Program-made: the position numbers and the translations under genes
Part shown: positions 33,538 to 41,386 of the stretch, one piece after another
Numbering within the stretch: the first letter of the stretch is position 1
Layout: each line of letters starts with the position of its first letter
Assembly (NCBI GenBank): GCA_964614645.1
Contig: CAZTMA010000006.1
Location: 1-64,000 of the forward strand
Direction of reading: 5' to 3'
Length of the DNA: 64,000 bases
From: MWBF01 sp964614645
Lineage (GTDB): Bacteria > Chloroflexota > Anaerolineae > CG2-30-64-16
Notes under the pieces: model-generated
The model's database searches: none
Told to the model about the DNA's origin: nothing
What the model saw: the letters and a program-made list of their open reading frames with translations, nothing else

Positions 33538-34029
33538 ATGTCGAAGAATGGACTGGACGAGGATATGGAGCTGGAAGGGACCGGGTTTGACGAGGTGGAC
33601 GAGGAGCTCTACACCGAGCTGGATGACGACCGCCGTGCGGAACTCGAAGAAATGGTTGGCCTGAAGGTCCTGGGGCTGGAGCTGTGGGAAGAATCCCTCG
33701 GCGACGAAGAGGATGTCGAACCGGTCAAGCCCGAGGAGCGCGTCTTCTTCGATTGCGACCTGTATCTCGACGACAATCAGGCACTCGAACTCTACGTGGC
33801 CTCTGCCTACCCAAGCGCGAAGGAAGAACCGGTGGCGGGCATGGATGCCATCTTCGAGGCCGTCGGACGGTTGGCCGATGACGGCATGGAGCTGATCGAC
33901 TACGGCGAGGCGGACGACGAGGGCGGACTCGCGCTGGCGTTCGGGAAGAACGAGCAAGTCGAAATCGTCCTCATCTGCGGCGCCTGGATGGTCAGCGATT
34001 GGGAGCCGGAAGAAGAGGCTGAGGCCTGA
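33538..34029 (+). CDS. Acidic protein of unknown function
   Basis: 163 residues with a very acidic N-terminus (LDEDMELEGTGFDEVDEELY) and few basic residues overall; cytosolic, with no membrane segment or known motif. ATG 33538 follows AAAGGAG and lies under its own promoter. The end of the protein (ICGAWMVSDWEPEEEAEA) is also acidic. The next gene begins 3 bases after its stop, so they are co-transcribed. No family recognised. Confidence 0.7.
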   Translation: MSKNGLDEDMELEGTGFDEVDEELYTELDDDRRAELEEMVGLKVLGLELWEESLGDEEDVEPVKPEERVFFDCDLYLDDNQALELYVASAYPSAKEEPVAGMDAIFEAVGRLADDGMELIDYGEADDEGGLALAFGKNEQVEIVLICGAWMVSDWEPEEEAEA

Positions 34030-34032
34030 GAC

Positions 34033-34728
34033 TTGACGGGCACGGCTGCGAGGACGCCGCTGCGGCTGGCAGTCCTCGATGTGGACGGCACGCTCAAACA
34101 GGCGGAGTCACCCTACACCTATCTGCACGAGCGCCTGGGGCTCACGCACCTGGCCGCCGAGCATCGCGACCTGGCCCTGGCCGGTCGCATCAGCTACGGC
34201 GAATGGCTGCGGCGTGATGTCGCGCTGTGGCAGGGGCAGCCGGTGAGCCACTTAGCCGAGCTCCTGGCCGCCAATCCCTACGTCCCCGGCGCAATCGAGT
34301 TCGTGGCTGCGCTCAAGCAAGCCGGCATCCTCGTCGCTCTGGTCAGCGCGGGCTTCACGCTGAACACCGCGCCCGTCGCAGCGGAGCTGCACGCGGATTA
34401 CGTGCTGGCGAACGAGTTGGGCGTGATGGACGGCCTGCTGGACGGCACCGCCATCAACCATGTGCCTGAGGGGGGCAAGGCTGCGTTCGTGCGGGGATTG
34501 ATGGCGCGGCACGGTATCGCACCTGAGGAGACGCTCGCTGCGGGCGATACGCGCGGGGACCTCGAGCTGTTCGAGTGTGCAGGCGTGCGGCTGGCCGTTA
34601 ACCCCAAGTCGGCCGAGCTGCGCGCGCTGGCGACTGCGGTGTTCGAGCCGGACCTCGCCCGCGCGGCCGAGTGGCTGGTGCAACAGGGCTACCTGGCCGC
34701 CGGTGGCCGTTGGACGGATGGTGGTTAA
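34033..34728 (+). CDS. HAD-superfamily phosphatase (SerB-like)
   Basis: 231 residues of the HAD-IB type. Motif I is VLDVDGTLKQ, motif II is ALVSAGF, a conserved Lys lies in EGGKAAFVRGL, and motif IV is AAGDTRGDLELF. The small helical cap between motifs I and II fits phosphoserine phosphatase-like enzymes, but the substrate cannot be told. The only reasonable start is TTG 34033, 3 bases after the previous stop. Confidence 0.8.
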   Translation: MTGTAARTPLRLAVLDVDGTLKQAESPYTYLHERLGLTHLAAEHRDLALAGRISYGEWLRRDVALWQGQPVSHLAELLAANPYVPGAIEFVAALKQAGILVALVSAGFTLNTAPVAAELHADYVLANELGVMDGLLDGTAINHVPEGGKAAFVRGLMARHGIAPEETLAAGDTRGDLELFECAGVRLAVNPKSAELRALATAVFEPDLARAAEWLVQQGYLAAGGRWTDGG

Positions 34729-34734
34729 GCGAAC

Positions 34735-35037
34735 ATGCAGGTACTGGACTGGGGTACGCTGGCCCGCGGGGCCCTCTGGATAGCCGGGCTAAGCATGGTG
34801 CTGGCGGCCTGGAGCTTCGCTTACTGGCAGGCGCGCGAGGGGCATGTCCCCCTGCGCGACATGCTGGGCCAGCCAGCGTTCCAGTTGGCGTTCAACGGGG
34901 GTCTGGCAATGTTCACCGGCGGGCTGGCGTGGGGATCGCCCGTGCTTTGGGAGCGGCTGGCCGGGCTGGCGGTGGCTTTTGTGTTCGCATGGCTGGCGGC
35001 AAACGCCGGGTGGTCGCTGCGCACGAAGGCTCGTTGA
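34735..35037 (+). CDS. Small membrane protein
   Basis: 100 residues with about three hydrophobic segments (ALWIAGLSMVLAAWSFAYW, a Gly-rich central segment, and LAGLAVAFVFAWLAANAGW). It starts 6 bases after the HAD phosphatase gene and probably ends this operon. No family or function recognised. Confidence 0.7.
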   Translation: MQVLDWGTLARGALWIAGLSMVLAAWSFAYWQAREGHVPLRDMLGQPAFQLAFNGGLAMFTGGLAWGSPVLWERLAGLAVAFVFAWLAANAGWSLRTKAR

Positions 35038-35049
35038 CAAAGCTGTAGA

Positions 35050-35069
35050 GGCGAACCGGTGTGTTCGCC
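35050..35069. repeat. GGCGAAC hairpin
   Basis: GGCGAAC and GTTCGCC around a six-base loop between two membrane-protein genes. It resembles common dispersed GGGGCGAACC hairpins. No U-run follows, so it is not a typical terminator. Confidence 0.5.
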
Positions 35070-35126
35070 CCGTATGGGAACGGGCGATGTTGCGCCGGCA
35101 GCCTCGATAGAAGGAAAGGTTGAGCG

Positions 35127-36026
35127 ATGAAGCGGACGCGCGAAGCGCTAATTTGGGCGGCTTTTTTGGTGCTTGCGGGGGTGTTTTTGTTGCTCCGCAA
35201 CCTGGGCATCTTCGCCCAGTGGGGCGAGCTGGCCTGGGGTGCGCTCTTTGCACTGGCCGGGCTGGGGTTCCTCGGTTGGTTCCTGCGGAGCGTAGACCGC
35301 TGGTGGCGGGCCATCCCCGCCTTCATGCTCCTGGGCATCGGCGCGGGCATTATCATGCAGTGGCGCAATATCGAGCTGGGCACGTGGAACATCCCACTGG
35401 TGTTATTCGGCATGGCGCTCGGCTTCTGGGCAGTGCTGCTGGTGCGACGGGAGCACTGGTGGGCGCTGATCCCGGCGGGCGTGCTGACCGTGCTGGCGGT
35501 GGAGCTGGGCCTGTGGAACCGGCTTGACCCGGTCTGGCGCATGGCCGTCCTATACGTGGGGATCGGGGTGGTCTTCCTTCTGCTGTATGCCATCCGTTAC
35601 GAGGAAGCCGACACTCGTTGGGCGGCGGTGCCCGCTGCCGCGCTACTGCTGCTCGGCGTGGTCACTTTGATGCAGAGCCTGCCGCTGCCGCTCCTGCTCA
35701 AGCAGTGGTGGCCGATTCTGCTGGCGGTTGCGGGCTTGGGCCTGGGCATCGGCGCGTTCATCTTCCGGGGGGCTGCGCATGCCCTCCCGCCGGCCGAGCT
35801 GCCGCCCTTCGAGGCGCTGCCACCCGCGCCTGGCGCGTCGGTGACGAGTGACCTGCCGCCGGCGCCGGAGGAGCCGTGGCAGCCGGCGCCGGTTGTGCCG
35901 GAGCCCGAGCCGCTGGTTGATGAACCGGCCGGGTCGCCGCCGGATGATAAGGCGATCGATATCTATGATCTGATCCGGCAGCAGCCGAGCGAGCAGGCGC
36001 CGCCGCCAGAGCCGAAGCAGGAGTAG
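35127..36026 (+). CDS. Multi-pass membrane protein with Pro-rich tail
   Basis: 299 residues. About eight hydrophobic segments fill residues 8-215, beginning ALIWAAFLVLAGVFLLLRN, a pattern similar to LiaF/DUF5668-type membrane domains. A soluble tail of about 80 residues rich in Pro, Glu and Ala ends PPPEPKQE. The start follows AAGGAAAGG. Function unknown; a link to cell-envelope stress proteins is only a resemblance. Confidence 0.75.
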   Translation: MKRTREALIWAAFLVLAGVFLLLRNLGIFAQWGELAWGALFALAGLGFLGWFLRSVDRWWRAIPAFMLLGIGAGIIMQWRNIELGTWNIPLVLFGMALGFWAVLLVRREHWWALIPAGVLTVLAVELGLWNRLDPVWRMAVLYVGIGVVFLLLYAIRYEEADTRWAAVPAAALLLLGVVTLMQSLPLPLLLKQWWPILLAVAGLGLGIGAFIFRGAAHALPPAELPPFEALPPAPGASVTSDLPPAPEEPWQPAPVVPEPEPLVDEPAGSPPDDKAIDIYDLIRQQPSEQAPPPEPKQE

Positions 36027-36087
36027 GTAGGGAAGTGGCTCGGTGTGCAACCTTCGGTTGCCGAGACCGGCCACAGCGTTAAAGACA

Positions 36088-36122
36088 GCAGGGGCGACCG
36101 GACCAAATCCGGTCGCCCCTGC
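36088..36122. terminator. Bidirectional terminator-like hairpin
   Basis: A perfect 15-bp stem (GCAGGGGCGACCGGA, 36088-36102, with 36108-36122) with loop CCAAA lies between convergent genes. There is no long U-run on either side, so it may act as an mRNA end structure or be a dispersed repeat. Confidence 0.6.
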
Positions 36123-36146
36123 GGCATTGTTAGGTCAGGCTGGACC

Positions 36147-38000
36147 TCAGTCCAGCGGGCAGAGGTCTTTGGCGGTGAAGGTGGGGTTGGCGTAGCCCCA
36201 GTCCTCCAGGAACTGCCAGGTAGCCGGGTTCTTTTCGGCGTAGGTGATGGTGTCTCGGCAGGCCTGGATGACGCTGCCGGAGGACCGGTAGGCGTCATAG
36301 AAGGCCTTGGCCGCGCCGGCAAGCGCCTTGTCCTTGATCTGCAGGGAGACCTTCTGGGCCTCGGCAGCCTGGCCCGCACCTACATAGGCGACTACCAGCC
36401 GGAAGCGGGCGAAATCCTTCAGCGTGGCCAGCTCATCCTTCAGGCCGGTCGTAGAGCAGGCGATGGAGATCGTGTCTGCGACGACGCCGGTGTAGGCCTC
36501 AATCGCGGGATCAAACCCCTCGGCATTCCACGCCGCAAAGGCGTTGTTGGCATCCAGAACCGCATGATAGAGGCAGCCGGACTCATCGTAGTCGATGGTG
36601 ACGAGCGAGTACGCGCTGCCCTGCGGCGAGATGTAGGTCTCGGTCCAGGCCCGCTGCGGGCCGGCGCCAACAGAGCCGATCACGCCGCCGTGAATGATGA
36701 TCTCCTGGCCTGCGCCATCGGGTGTCACATCCTCGAACTTAAACTCGGCAGAGGCGATGGTCGGGTCTTCGCCCTCCATCCAGTCCTGGTAGGCTGTGCC
36801 GTCCCAGGTGTTGACATGCAGGGTGGAGAAGCAGGTGTGCGCGCCACAGACCGTATCCGTCCACACGAGGTCGGCCTTGCCGTCGCCGTTCAGGTCACCG
36901 GACTGCAGAAGGCTGACGATGCCGTCGCCCTTCAGCTGGTAGGCGACCGTATAGCCCGCCGCGCCGGCATGGTAGACGACGAACTGGCCGCGGCCGGCCG
37001 GGGGCGGGTTGGTCGGATCGTGCATGGTCAGGATGAGGTCATTGCTCTCGGGGCTCTGCAGCGCGGCCTGCACCAGGCCCTCTTCGTTGGCAGCCAGCGC
37101 CTTGCAGGTCGCGAGCCAGGTCTGAAGGCCTTCCACCGTGTTGCCCTCGGTATTCAGGAAGGCGAGGACGGCATCGGGATAGGCGTCGACGTTCGCGGGA
37201 CAGGTCCCGGCCTCGACGGTCTCTTCCGGTGCGGCAACGGTCGGCTCAGCGGCCGCGGGGACCTCAGTAGCGGTCGCTTCCGGGGCCGCAGGCGGTTCAG
37301 CGGTCGCGGTTGCGGTGGGCTCGGCCGTCGGTTCTGCGGTCGCGGTTGCGGTCGGTTCGGCGGTCGGCTCAGCCGTTGGTTCGGCGGTGGCCGTCGCAGT
37401 CGGTTCAGGCAGCGCCGTCGGCTCGCTGGTTGGCGTCGCAGTTGGAGCAACCTCGACCGGTGTCGTAGCTGTGACGACCTCGGTGGGTGCGATCGTCGGT
37501 TCTGCAGCCGCCGCAGCCGGTTCGGGGGCTGTAGCAGCGGGGACCTGTCCGGCTGCGGGAACGGGCGGGATCCAGACGCGCTGGCCGATGTAAAGCCAAA
37601 GCTTGGGATTCACCAGGCCGGGGTTAGCGTTCCAGAGGGTGCGCACGGAGACGCCGGTGGCGCGGGACACAGTATTCCAGGTGTCGCCGGCGACGACGGT
37701 ATACCAGCGACCTTCCGTGGTGCCCACCTGGGCCGGAACGCAGACGGTGTCGCCCAGGTACAGCCAGCCGTTCGAGCGAATCAGACTTGGATTTGCCTCC
37801 CGCAGCAGCCTGACCGTGACGCCTGTTGCCGTGGAGACGGTATTCCACGTATCGCCGGGACGTACAGTATAATTGTAGCTGCAGGACACTGGCGGCGTGG
37901 TCCCTTGGGCGCTCGCCGGCGGCACGACTGCCGCCACAAGCAGGGCTGCCAGGAGCAGGGTCGAGGCAAGCCGGAAGATTCGCGCTGTGCGAAAACTCAT
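36147..38000 (-). CDS. Secreted protein with two LysM domains
   Basis: 617 residues. ATG 38000, preceded by AAAGGAG, opens a signal peptide (MSFRTARIFRLASTLLLAAL). Two LysM domains follow (YTVRPGDTWNTVSTATGVTV and YTVVAGDTWNTVSRATGVSV), then a Pro/Thr/Ala/Glu linker with TATAEPTAEP repeats (about 160-265). The C-terminal 340 residues contain an FG-GAP/VCBS-like calcium-loop pattern (GDLNGDGKADLVW). They end in a helical region that may be TPR-like. It probably binds cell-wall glycan through LysM and displays the C-terminal domain. Function unknown. Confidence 0.85.
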   Translation of the reverse strand: MSFRTARIFRLASTLLLAALLVAAVVPPASAQGTTPPVSCSYNYTVRPGDTWNTVSTATGVTVRLLREANPSLIRSNGWLYLGDTVCVPAQVGTTEGRWYTVVAGDTWNTVSRATGVSVRTLWNANPGLVNPKLWLYIGQRVWIPPVPAAGQVPAATAPEPAAAAAEPTIAPTEVVTATTPVEVAPTATPTSEPTALPEPTATATAEPTAEPTAEPTATATAEPTAEPTATATAEPPAAPEATATEVPAAAEPTVAAPEETVEAGTCPANVDAYPDAVLAFLNTEGNTVEGLQTWLATCKALAANEEGLVQAALQSPESNDLILTMHDPTNPPPAGRGQFVVYHAGAAGYTVAYQLKGDGIVSLLQSGDLNGDGKADLVWTDTVCGAHTCFSTLHVNTWDGTAYQDWMEGEDPTIASAEFKFEDVTPDGAGQEIIIHGGVIGSVGAGPQRAWTETYISPQGSAYSLVTIDYDESGCLYHAVLDANNAFAAWNAEGFDPAIEAYTGVVADTISIACSTTGLKDELATLKDFARFRLVVAYVGAGQAAEAQKVSLQIKDKALAGAAKAFYDAYRSSGSVIQACRDTITYAEKNPATWQFLEDWGYANPTFTAKDLCPLD

Positions 38001-38068
38001 TCTGTCGCTCCTTTCGATTCTGAGGCTGTGTAACCCGTCACTTTTCGCATACATCAAATTCATGCTGC

Positions 38069-38096
38069 ATTATACACAAGGGTCCCAGGAATCCAA
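38069..38096 (-). promoter_or_regulatory. Predicted promoter of the two-LysM gene
   Basis: On the minus strand, a perfect TATAAT (38074-38069) with a weak -35 TTGGAT (38096-38091) at 16 bases spacing. Confidence 0.5.
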
Positions 38097-38143
38097 AGCG
38101 ATTTCCGGCGAAGATTGATTTCCATTCAGGAGGAGAGAGAATC

Positions 38144-38473
38144 ATGTCCAGGCGAGTTGTCGTCTATATGTCGCCGTGGTGCTCCAGCAGTTCGGATACG
38201 CAGCGGGCGCTGAAGGAGTGGAACGTGCCGGCCACCTTCGTCAACATCAAGGACGACCGTGAAGCGGCGGCGCGGGTCAAGTCGTGGGTCGGCTTCGAGA
38301 GCGTGCCTACAGTCGTGATTGCCGAGGAGGAGCGCTTCGACCCGTTCGAGCCGCCTGCCCCGCTGGCGCCGGGGGCCAGCCCGCGGGGCATCGATCGCGG
38401 GAGCATGTTGACGGAGGCGAACCGCCAGCAGCTCCGGGCCTGGCTCGTGAAGCATGGGGTCATGACGGAATGA
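38144..38473 (+). CDS. Glutaredoxin-like (monothiol, CSSS) protein
   Basis: 109 residues with the thioredoxin-fold pattern of glutaredoxins: VVVYMSPWCSSSSDTQRAL with Cys13 and no second Cys, so a monothiol CxxS site; FVNIKDDREAAARV; and the cis-Pro stretch FESVPTVVIAEEE. A 25-residue Pro/Gly-rich insert precedes the last helix. The start follows AGGAGGAGAGAG. It probably reduces mixed disulfides or acts like a mycoredoxin; the partner is unknown. Confidence 0.82.
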   Translation: MSRRVVVYMSPWCSSSSDTQRALKEWNVPATFVNIKDDREAAARVKSWVGFESVPTVVIAEEERFDPFEPPAPLAPGASPRGIDRGSMLTEANRQQLRAWLVKHGVMTE

Positions 38474-38507
38474 CCGCTGTGGCGGAGTGATCGCCTGCTA
38501 CTGATCA

Positions 38508-38516
38508 TGGTATAAT
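38508..38516 (+). promoter_or_regulatory. Extended -10 promoter
   Basis: TGGTATAAT. A transcript would begin near 38523, at the base of the hairpin GCTTGCA-GAAG-TGCAAGC (38523-38540), which would cap the mRNA 5' end of the gene at 38575. Confidence 0.55.
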
Positions 38517-38574
38517 ACCAACGCTTGCAGAAGTGCAAGCAGCCCCGATACTGCGCCGGTCGAGAGGTCACCCG

Positions 38575-39159
38575 ATGAAGAACACACGATTCACCAGGGG
38601 AGAACTCATCCTGATCGCGGGGATCACGCTGGTCTTTGCGGCGCTGAGTGCGCTGGGCCTGCGCGCCTATCTGAATCGCGATAATCGCTGGGTGCGCATC
38701 GTTTCCCCGACCGAGGCGAGGGCCGTGGAGACCGTCGCGGTGTCGCGGCTGCTGCAGCCGTATGTGCGGACCGACCAGGGGACCTACTTCTTCTGCAGCG
38801 GCGCCACCTGGCGCGATACGTGCGAGCCCATCGACGAGACGCGGCTGCCGGCGACGGCGGTGCCCCCGCGCTGGCGGACGTGCGAGCCGGACCTGCCCCA
38901 ACTGCCCCCGACGCCCGGTGAGGTGGTCCACTCCCTGGACTTCGCCCGGTGCCAGGAGGCACGCACGTATGCCCGGCTCATCATCCTGGCAGACGGCTCC
39001 ATCTGGCGCTGGCAGCGCAGCTTCTCCTGGGTGAACGGGTTTGCGTTTGCCTCCGGTGTCTTCTGGAGCCTGGTGCTCGGCGTGCTGGTGGGCATTGGCG
39101 CGGTGCGGGTGCAGCGCTATCTCAACTCACCGATTCCGGGGGAGAAAAAGGGGCCATGA
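38575..39159 (+). CDS. Membrane protein with two membrane segments
   Basis: 194 residues. One membrane segment is near the N-terminus (ELILIAGITLVFAALSALGL), a Cys-containing external domain of about 110 residues follows (four Cys, possibly two disulfides), and a second segment lies near the C-terminus (FASGVFWSLVLGVLVGIGAV). ATG 38575 follows GAGAGGT; an in-frame earlier start at 38533 falls in the promoter hairpin. No family recognised. Confidence 0.7.
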   Translation: MKNTRFTRGELILIAGITLVFAALSALGLRAYLNRDNRWVRIVSPTEARAVETVAVSRLLQPYVRTDQGTYFFCSGATWRDTCEPIDETRLPATAVPPRWRTCEPDLPQLPPTPGEVVHSLDFARCQEARTYARLIILADGSIWRWQRSFSWVNGFAFASGVFWSLVLGVLVGIGAVRVQRYLNSPIPGEKKGP

Positions 39160-39180
39160 GGGAGTGTCAAGGGATTAAAG

Positions 39181-39210
39181 TTGCTCGGCGTGCCGGTCGT
39201 ATGGTATTAT
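39181..39210 (+). promoter_or_regulatory. Predicted promoter of tRNA-Arg
   Basis: TTGCTC (39181-39186), an 18-base spacer and TATTAT (39205-39210) with an extended TG. It ends 8 bases before the mature tRNA 5' end. Confidence 0.5.
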
Positions 39211-39218
39211 CCATCTGC

Positions 39219-39292
39219 GCCCCCGTAGCTCAGGTGGATAGAGCGAGGCACTCCTAACGCCTAGGCCGTTGGTTCGAATCCAACCGGGGGTA
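39219..39292 (+). tRNA. tRNA-Arg (anticodon CCU)
   Basis: A full cloverleaf of 74 bases. The acceptor stem is GCCCCCG/CGGGGGT (first pair G-U), the D-stem GCTC/GAGC, the anticodon loop CTCCTAA giving CCU, and the T-arm GTTGG-TTCGAAT-CCAAC. The A31/C39 pair of the anticodon stem does not match. The discriminator is A and CCA is not encoded. It reads AGG codons. Confidence 0.95.
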
Positions 39293-39295
39293 TCA

Positions 39296-39330
39296 AAAAG
39301 GGGACCGCGAGTAGGCGGTCCCCTTTTGCG
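39296..39330 (+). terminator. Rho-independent terminator of tRNA-Arg
   Basis: AAAAGGGGACCGC (39296-39308) pairs with GCGGTCCCCTTTT (39315-39327), loop GAGTAG. The A-run/U-run sides make it usable from both strands. Confidence 0.85.
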
Positions 39331-39343
39331 TTAACCGGTTATG

Positions 39344-39373
39344 CAACCGGCGGTTACACAACCGGTGGTTACA
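39344..39373. repeat. Tandem 15-bp repeat
   Basis: CAACCGGCGGTTACA and CAACCGGTGGTTACA in tandem, with partial copies on both sides (AACCGGTT before, CAACCG after). It lies between the tRNA terminator and the 3' end of the nucleotidase gene. Confidence 0.7.
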
Positions 39374-39379
39374 ACCGTA

Positions 39380-41053
39380 CTACGGGACGAACGTGATGCG
39401 GTTCTGCGGGCCAGGGGCGACCGGACTGTTCGCAACGAAGTAGGCTTCGAGCGCGTCGAGGTCCAGGGCGCCACCCAGGCGGTTGGTGCCTTCCCTAAGC
39501 ACGTGGAAGTTGTCGCCGCCGTCGGCCAGGAAGCTGTTGACGGTCACACGGTAGGTCGCGGCCGGGTCAATCGGCACGCCGTTGAGCATAATGTTGCTGA
39601 CCTTGTCACCGGTCGGCGCGCTCTGGCTCCAGGTGTAGGTGAAGCCGTTCGAGACCTGCAGGATGCGGTTCGCGCCGACCGTCGGGTTATCGAACTGCTG
39701 CTCCAGGAGCGTGTCGATCTGCGCGCCGGTCAGGCTCATGGTGACGAGGCTGTTGCCGAACGGCTGCACGGTGAAAATCTCGTTGTAGGTGACCTCACCG
39801 GGCGCCTCGCCGGCAGTGCTGTTGTTGTAAGACAGGTCGGCGCGGATGCCGCCCGGGTTCATGAACGCGATGACCGCGTCACCGAAGCCAGGGTCATCCG
39901 TTGCGTCAAGCTGTGAGTCCGCAATCACGTCGCCCAGGGCCGATTCGCCCGCGGCATTGTTAGCCCGCGTGATATCCGAGATGATGGTACCGATGATGCG
40001 ATTGGCGAAGGGTGCAGCCAGCGTGCCGTAGCGCTCAACCAGCGCAGTCAGCCGCGCATCTTTCTCGACATCGCGAGTCACGATGTTGTTGTTGGCCGCC
40101 ATCTCAATCACATCGCCGGACTTCCGGTCGATGGTCAGGTCGACCTTGGTCACCAGGCGACCGAAGGATGCGGCGCTCGTGACCAACTTGCCGTCGATGA
40201 CGCAGTTGTAGGCGTTGTGGGTGTGGCCGCTGATGACGGCATCCACCTCGTCGTCCAGCCGGTTGACGATATCGACGATCGGGCCGGAGATGCCCATACA
40301 GGAATTATAATCGCCGCCCGCCTGCGCGCCACCCTCGTGGAGCAGGATGACGATGGTCTCGACCCCGCGGCGCTTGAGTTCCTGGATATACACGTTCGCA
40401 GCGTCGGCCTCATCGAGGAACGTCAGCCCGGCCACGCCGGACGGCGTCACGATGGTCGGCGTGCCTTCCAGGGTCATGCCGATGAAGGCGACCTTGGTGC
40501 CGCGGAAGTTCTCGATGGCAACGGGCCGGAAGATCGTCTTGCCGGTATCCGAATATTCCACGTTCGCGGCGAGGAACTGGAAATCCGCACCGGCGAACCC
40601 ATCGCCATCCATGCACCCATCGGTCGGGTGGCAGCCGCCCTTTTGCATGCGCAGTAGCTCAGCCGCGCCTTCGTCGAACTCGTGGTTGCCGACCGCATTG
40701 TAATCCAGGCCGATCAGGTTGAAGGCCTCGATGGTCGGCTCGTCATGGAAGAGGGCGGAAATCAGCGGGCTCGCGCCGATCAGGTCGCCTGCGGACACGA
40801 CAACGGTGTTGGGGTTCTGCGCCCGCAGGTTGGCGATGTGCGTGGCGAGGTACTCGACGCCACCGGCATCGATTGTGCCGATGCGGCCCGAGGAGCCGGC
40901 GGGGGGCTCCAGGTTGCCGTGGAAGTCGTTCAATGCGAGAATCTGCACCTCGACGGTGTCGCCACGCGGTGCGGCTGCGGCCGGGAAGGCCATGGACAGC
41001 AACACGGCTGCCAGCATCAGAACGTACACAGGTCGAATTCTCATTCGTTTCAT
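39380..41053 (-). CDS. Secreted 5'-nucleotidase / UshA-like metallophosphatase
   Basis: A 557-residue exported protein with a signal peptide (VYVLMLAAVLLSMAFPAAAA). The calcineurin-like domain has LNDFHGNLEP, VVSAGDLIGASPL, AVGNHEFDEG and GHTHNAYN, together giving the two-metal site. The C-terminal 5_nucleotid_C domain contains ALGDVIADSQLDATD and MNPGGIRADLSY. Such enzymes dephosphorylate external nucleotides to nucleosides for uptake. GGAGG lies 12 bases before the ATG at 41053; a second ATG three codons on is possible. Compared with E. coli UshA it has the standard two-domain form. Confidence 0.9.
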   Translation of the reverse strand: MKRMRIRPVYVLMLAAVLLSMAFPAAAAPRGDTVEVQILALNDFHGNLEPPAGSSGRIGTIDAGGVEYLATHIANLRAQNPNTVVVSAGDLIGASPLISALFHDEPTIEAFNLIGLDYNAVGNHEFDEGAAELLRMQKGGCHPTDGCMDGDGFAGADFQFLAANVEYSDTGKTIFRPVAIENFRGTKVAFIGMTLEGTPTIVTPSGVAGLTFLDEADAANVYIQELKRRGVETIVILLHEGGAQAGGDYNSCMGISGPIVDIVNRLDDEVDAVISGHTHNAYNCVIDGKLVTSAASFGRLVTKVDLTIDRKSGDVIEMAANNNIVTRDVEKDARLTALVERYGTLAAPFANRIIGTIISDITRANNAAGESALGDVIADSQLDATDDPGFGDAVIAFMNPGGIRADLSYNNSTAGEAPGEVTYNEIFTVQPFGNSLVTMSLTGAQIDTLLEQQFDNPTVGANRILQVSNGFTYTWSQSAPTGDKVSNIMLNGVPIDPAATYRVTVNSFLADGGDNFHVLREGTNRLGGALDLDALEAYFVANSPVAPGPQNRITFVP

Positions 41054-41198
41054 CTACAAGCCTCCGATACTCGCTAGGATCTACGTTCCGGAACCGATTC
41101 TACCTGAAGTCGGGGCAATTGTAAAGATAAGCATGGTACATGCATTGCACCAATTACGAACGCAAATTCACAATGCGGCGCCATAAAGGCGATTGGAG

Positions 41199-41260
41199 TC
41201 GAGGCTTTAGCCGGTTTGGGTGGCTGCGCACGTACACTGCCAAACCGGCTGAAGCCTCGA
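41199..41260. repeat. Long hairpin repeat, 21-bp arms
   Basis: The arms TCGAGGCTTTAGCCGGTTTGG-type (41199-41219 and 41240-41260) pair at all but one position, which is a G-U pair. It lies in the 333-base gap between the divergent nucleotidase and gpmA genes. The remaining gap holds the gpmA promoter and, at 41133-41157, GCATGGTACATGC-like near-palindromes; nothing else stands out. Confidence 0.75.
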
Positions 41261-41301
41261 GTCCGCCTGCATTGGACATTCCTGATTCCTGGCCGCAGTT
41301 C

Positions 41302-41331
41302 TTGGCGCAGGGGCGGAGCGTGTGCTAAAAT
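41302..41331 (+). promoter_or_regulatory. Predicted promoter of gpmA
   Basis: TTGGCG (41302-41307), an 18-base spacer and TAAAAT (41326-41331) with an extended -10 TG, 56 bases before the gpmA start. Confidence 0.55.
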
Positions 41332-41386
41332 GACCGGCAATGGGCGCGCAGACGCCTGAATCATGCAGTAAGTGTGGAGGACGGTC

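Noticed and set aside
36088..36122. The 15-bp hairpin as a phage attachment site
   Set aside because: No integrase, tRNA target or direct repeat pair is near; position between convergent genes fits a terminator or repeat.
37200..37560. Iterated CGGTCGCGG-type DNA in the two-LysM gene as a CRISPR or tandem repeat locus
   Set aside because: It encodes an in-frame Pro/Thr/Ala/Glu linker (TATAEPTAEP) with no regular spacers.
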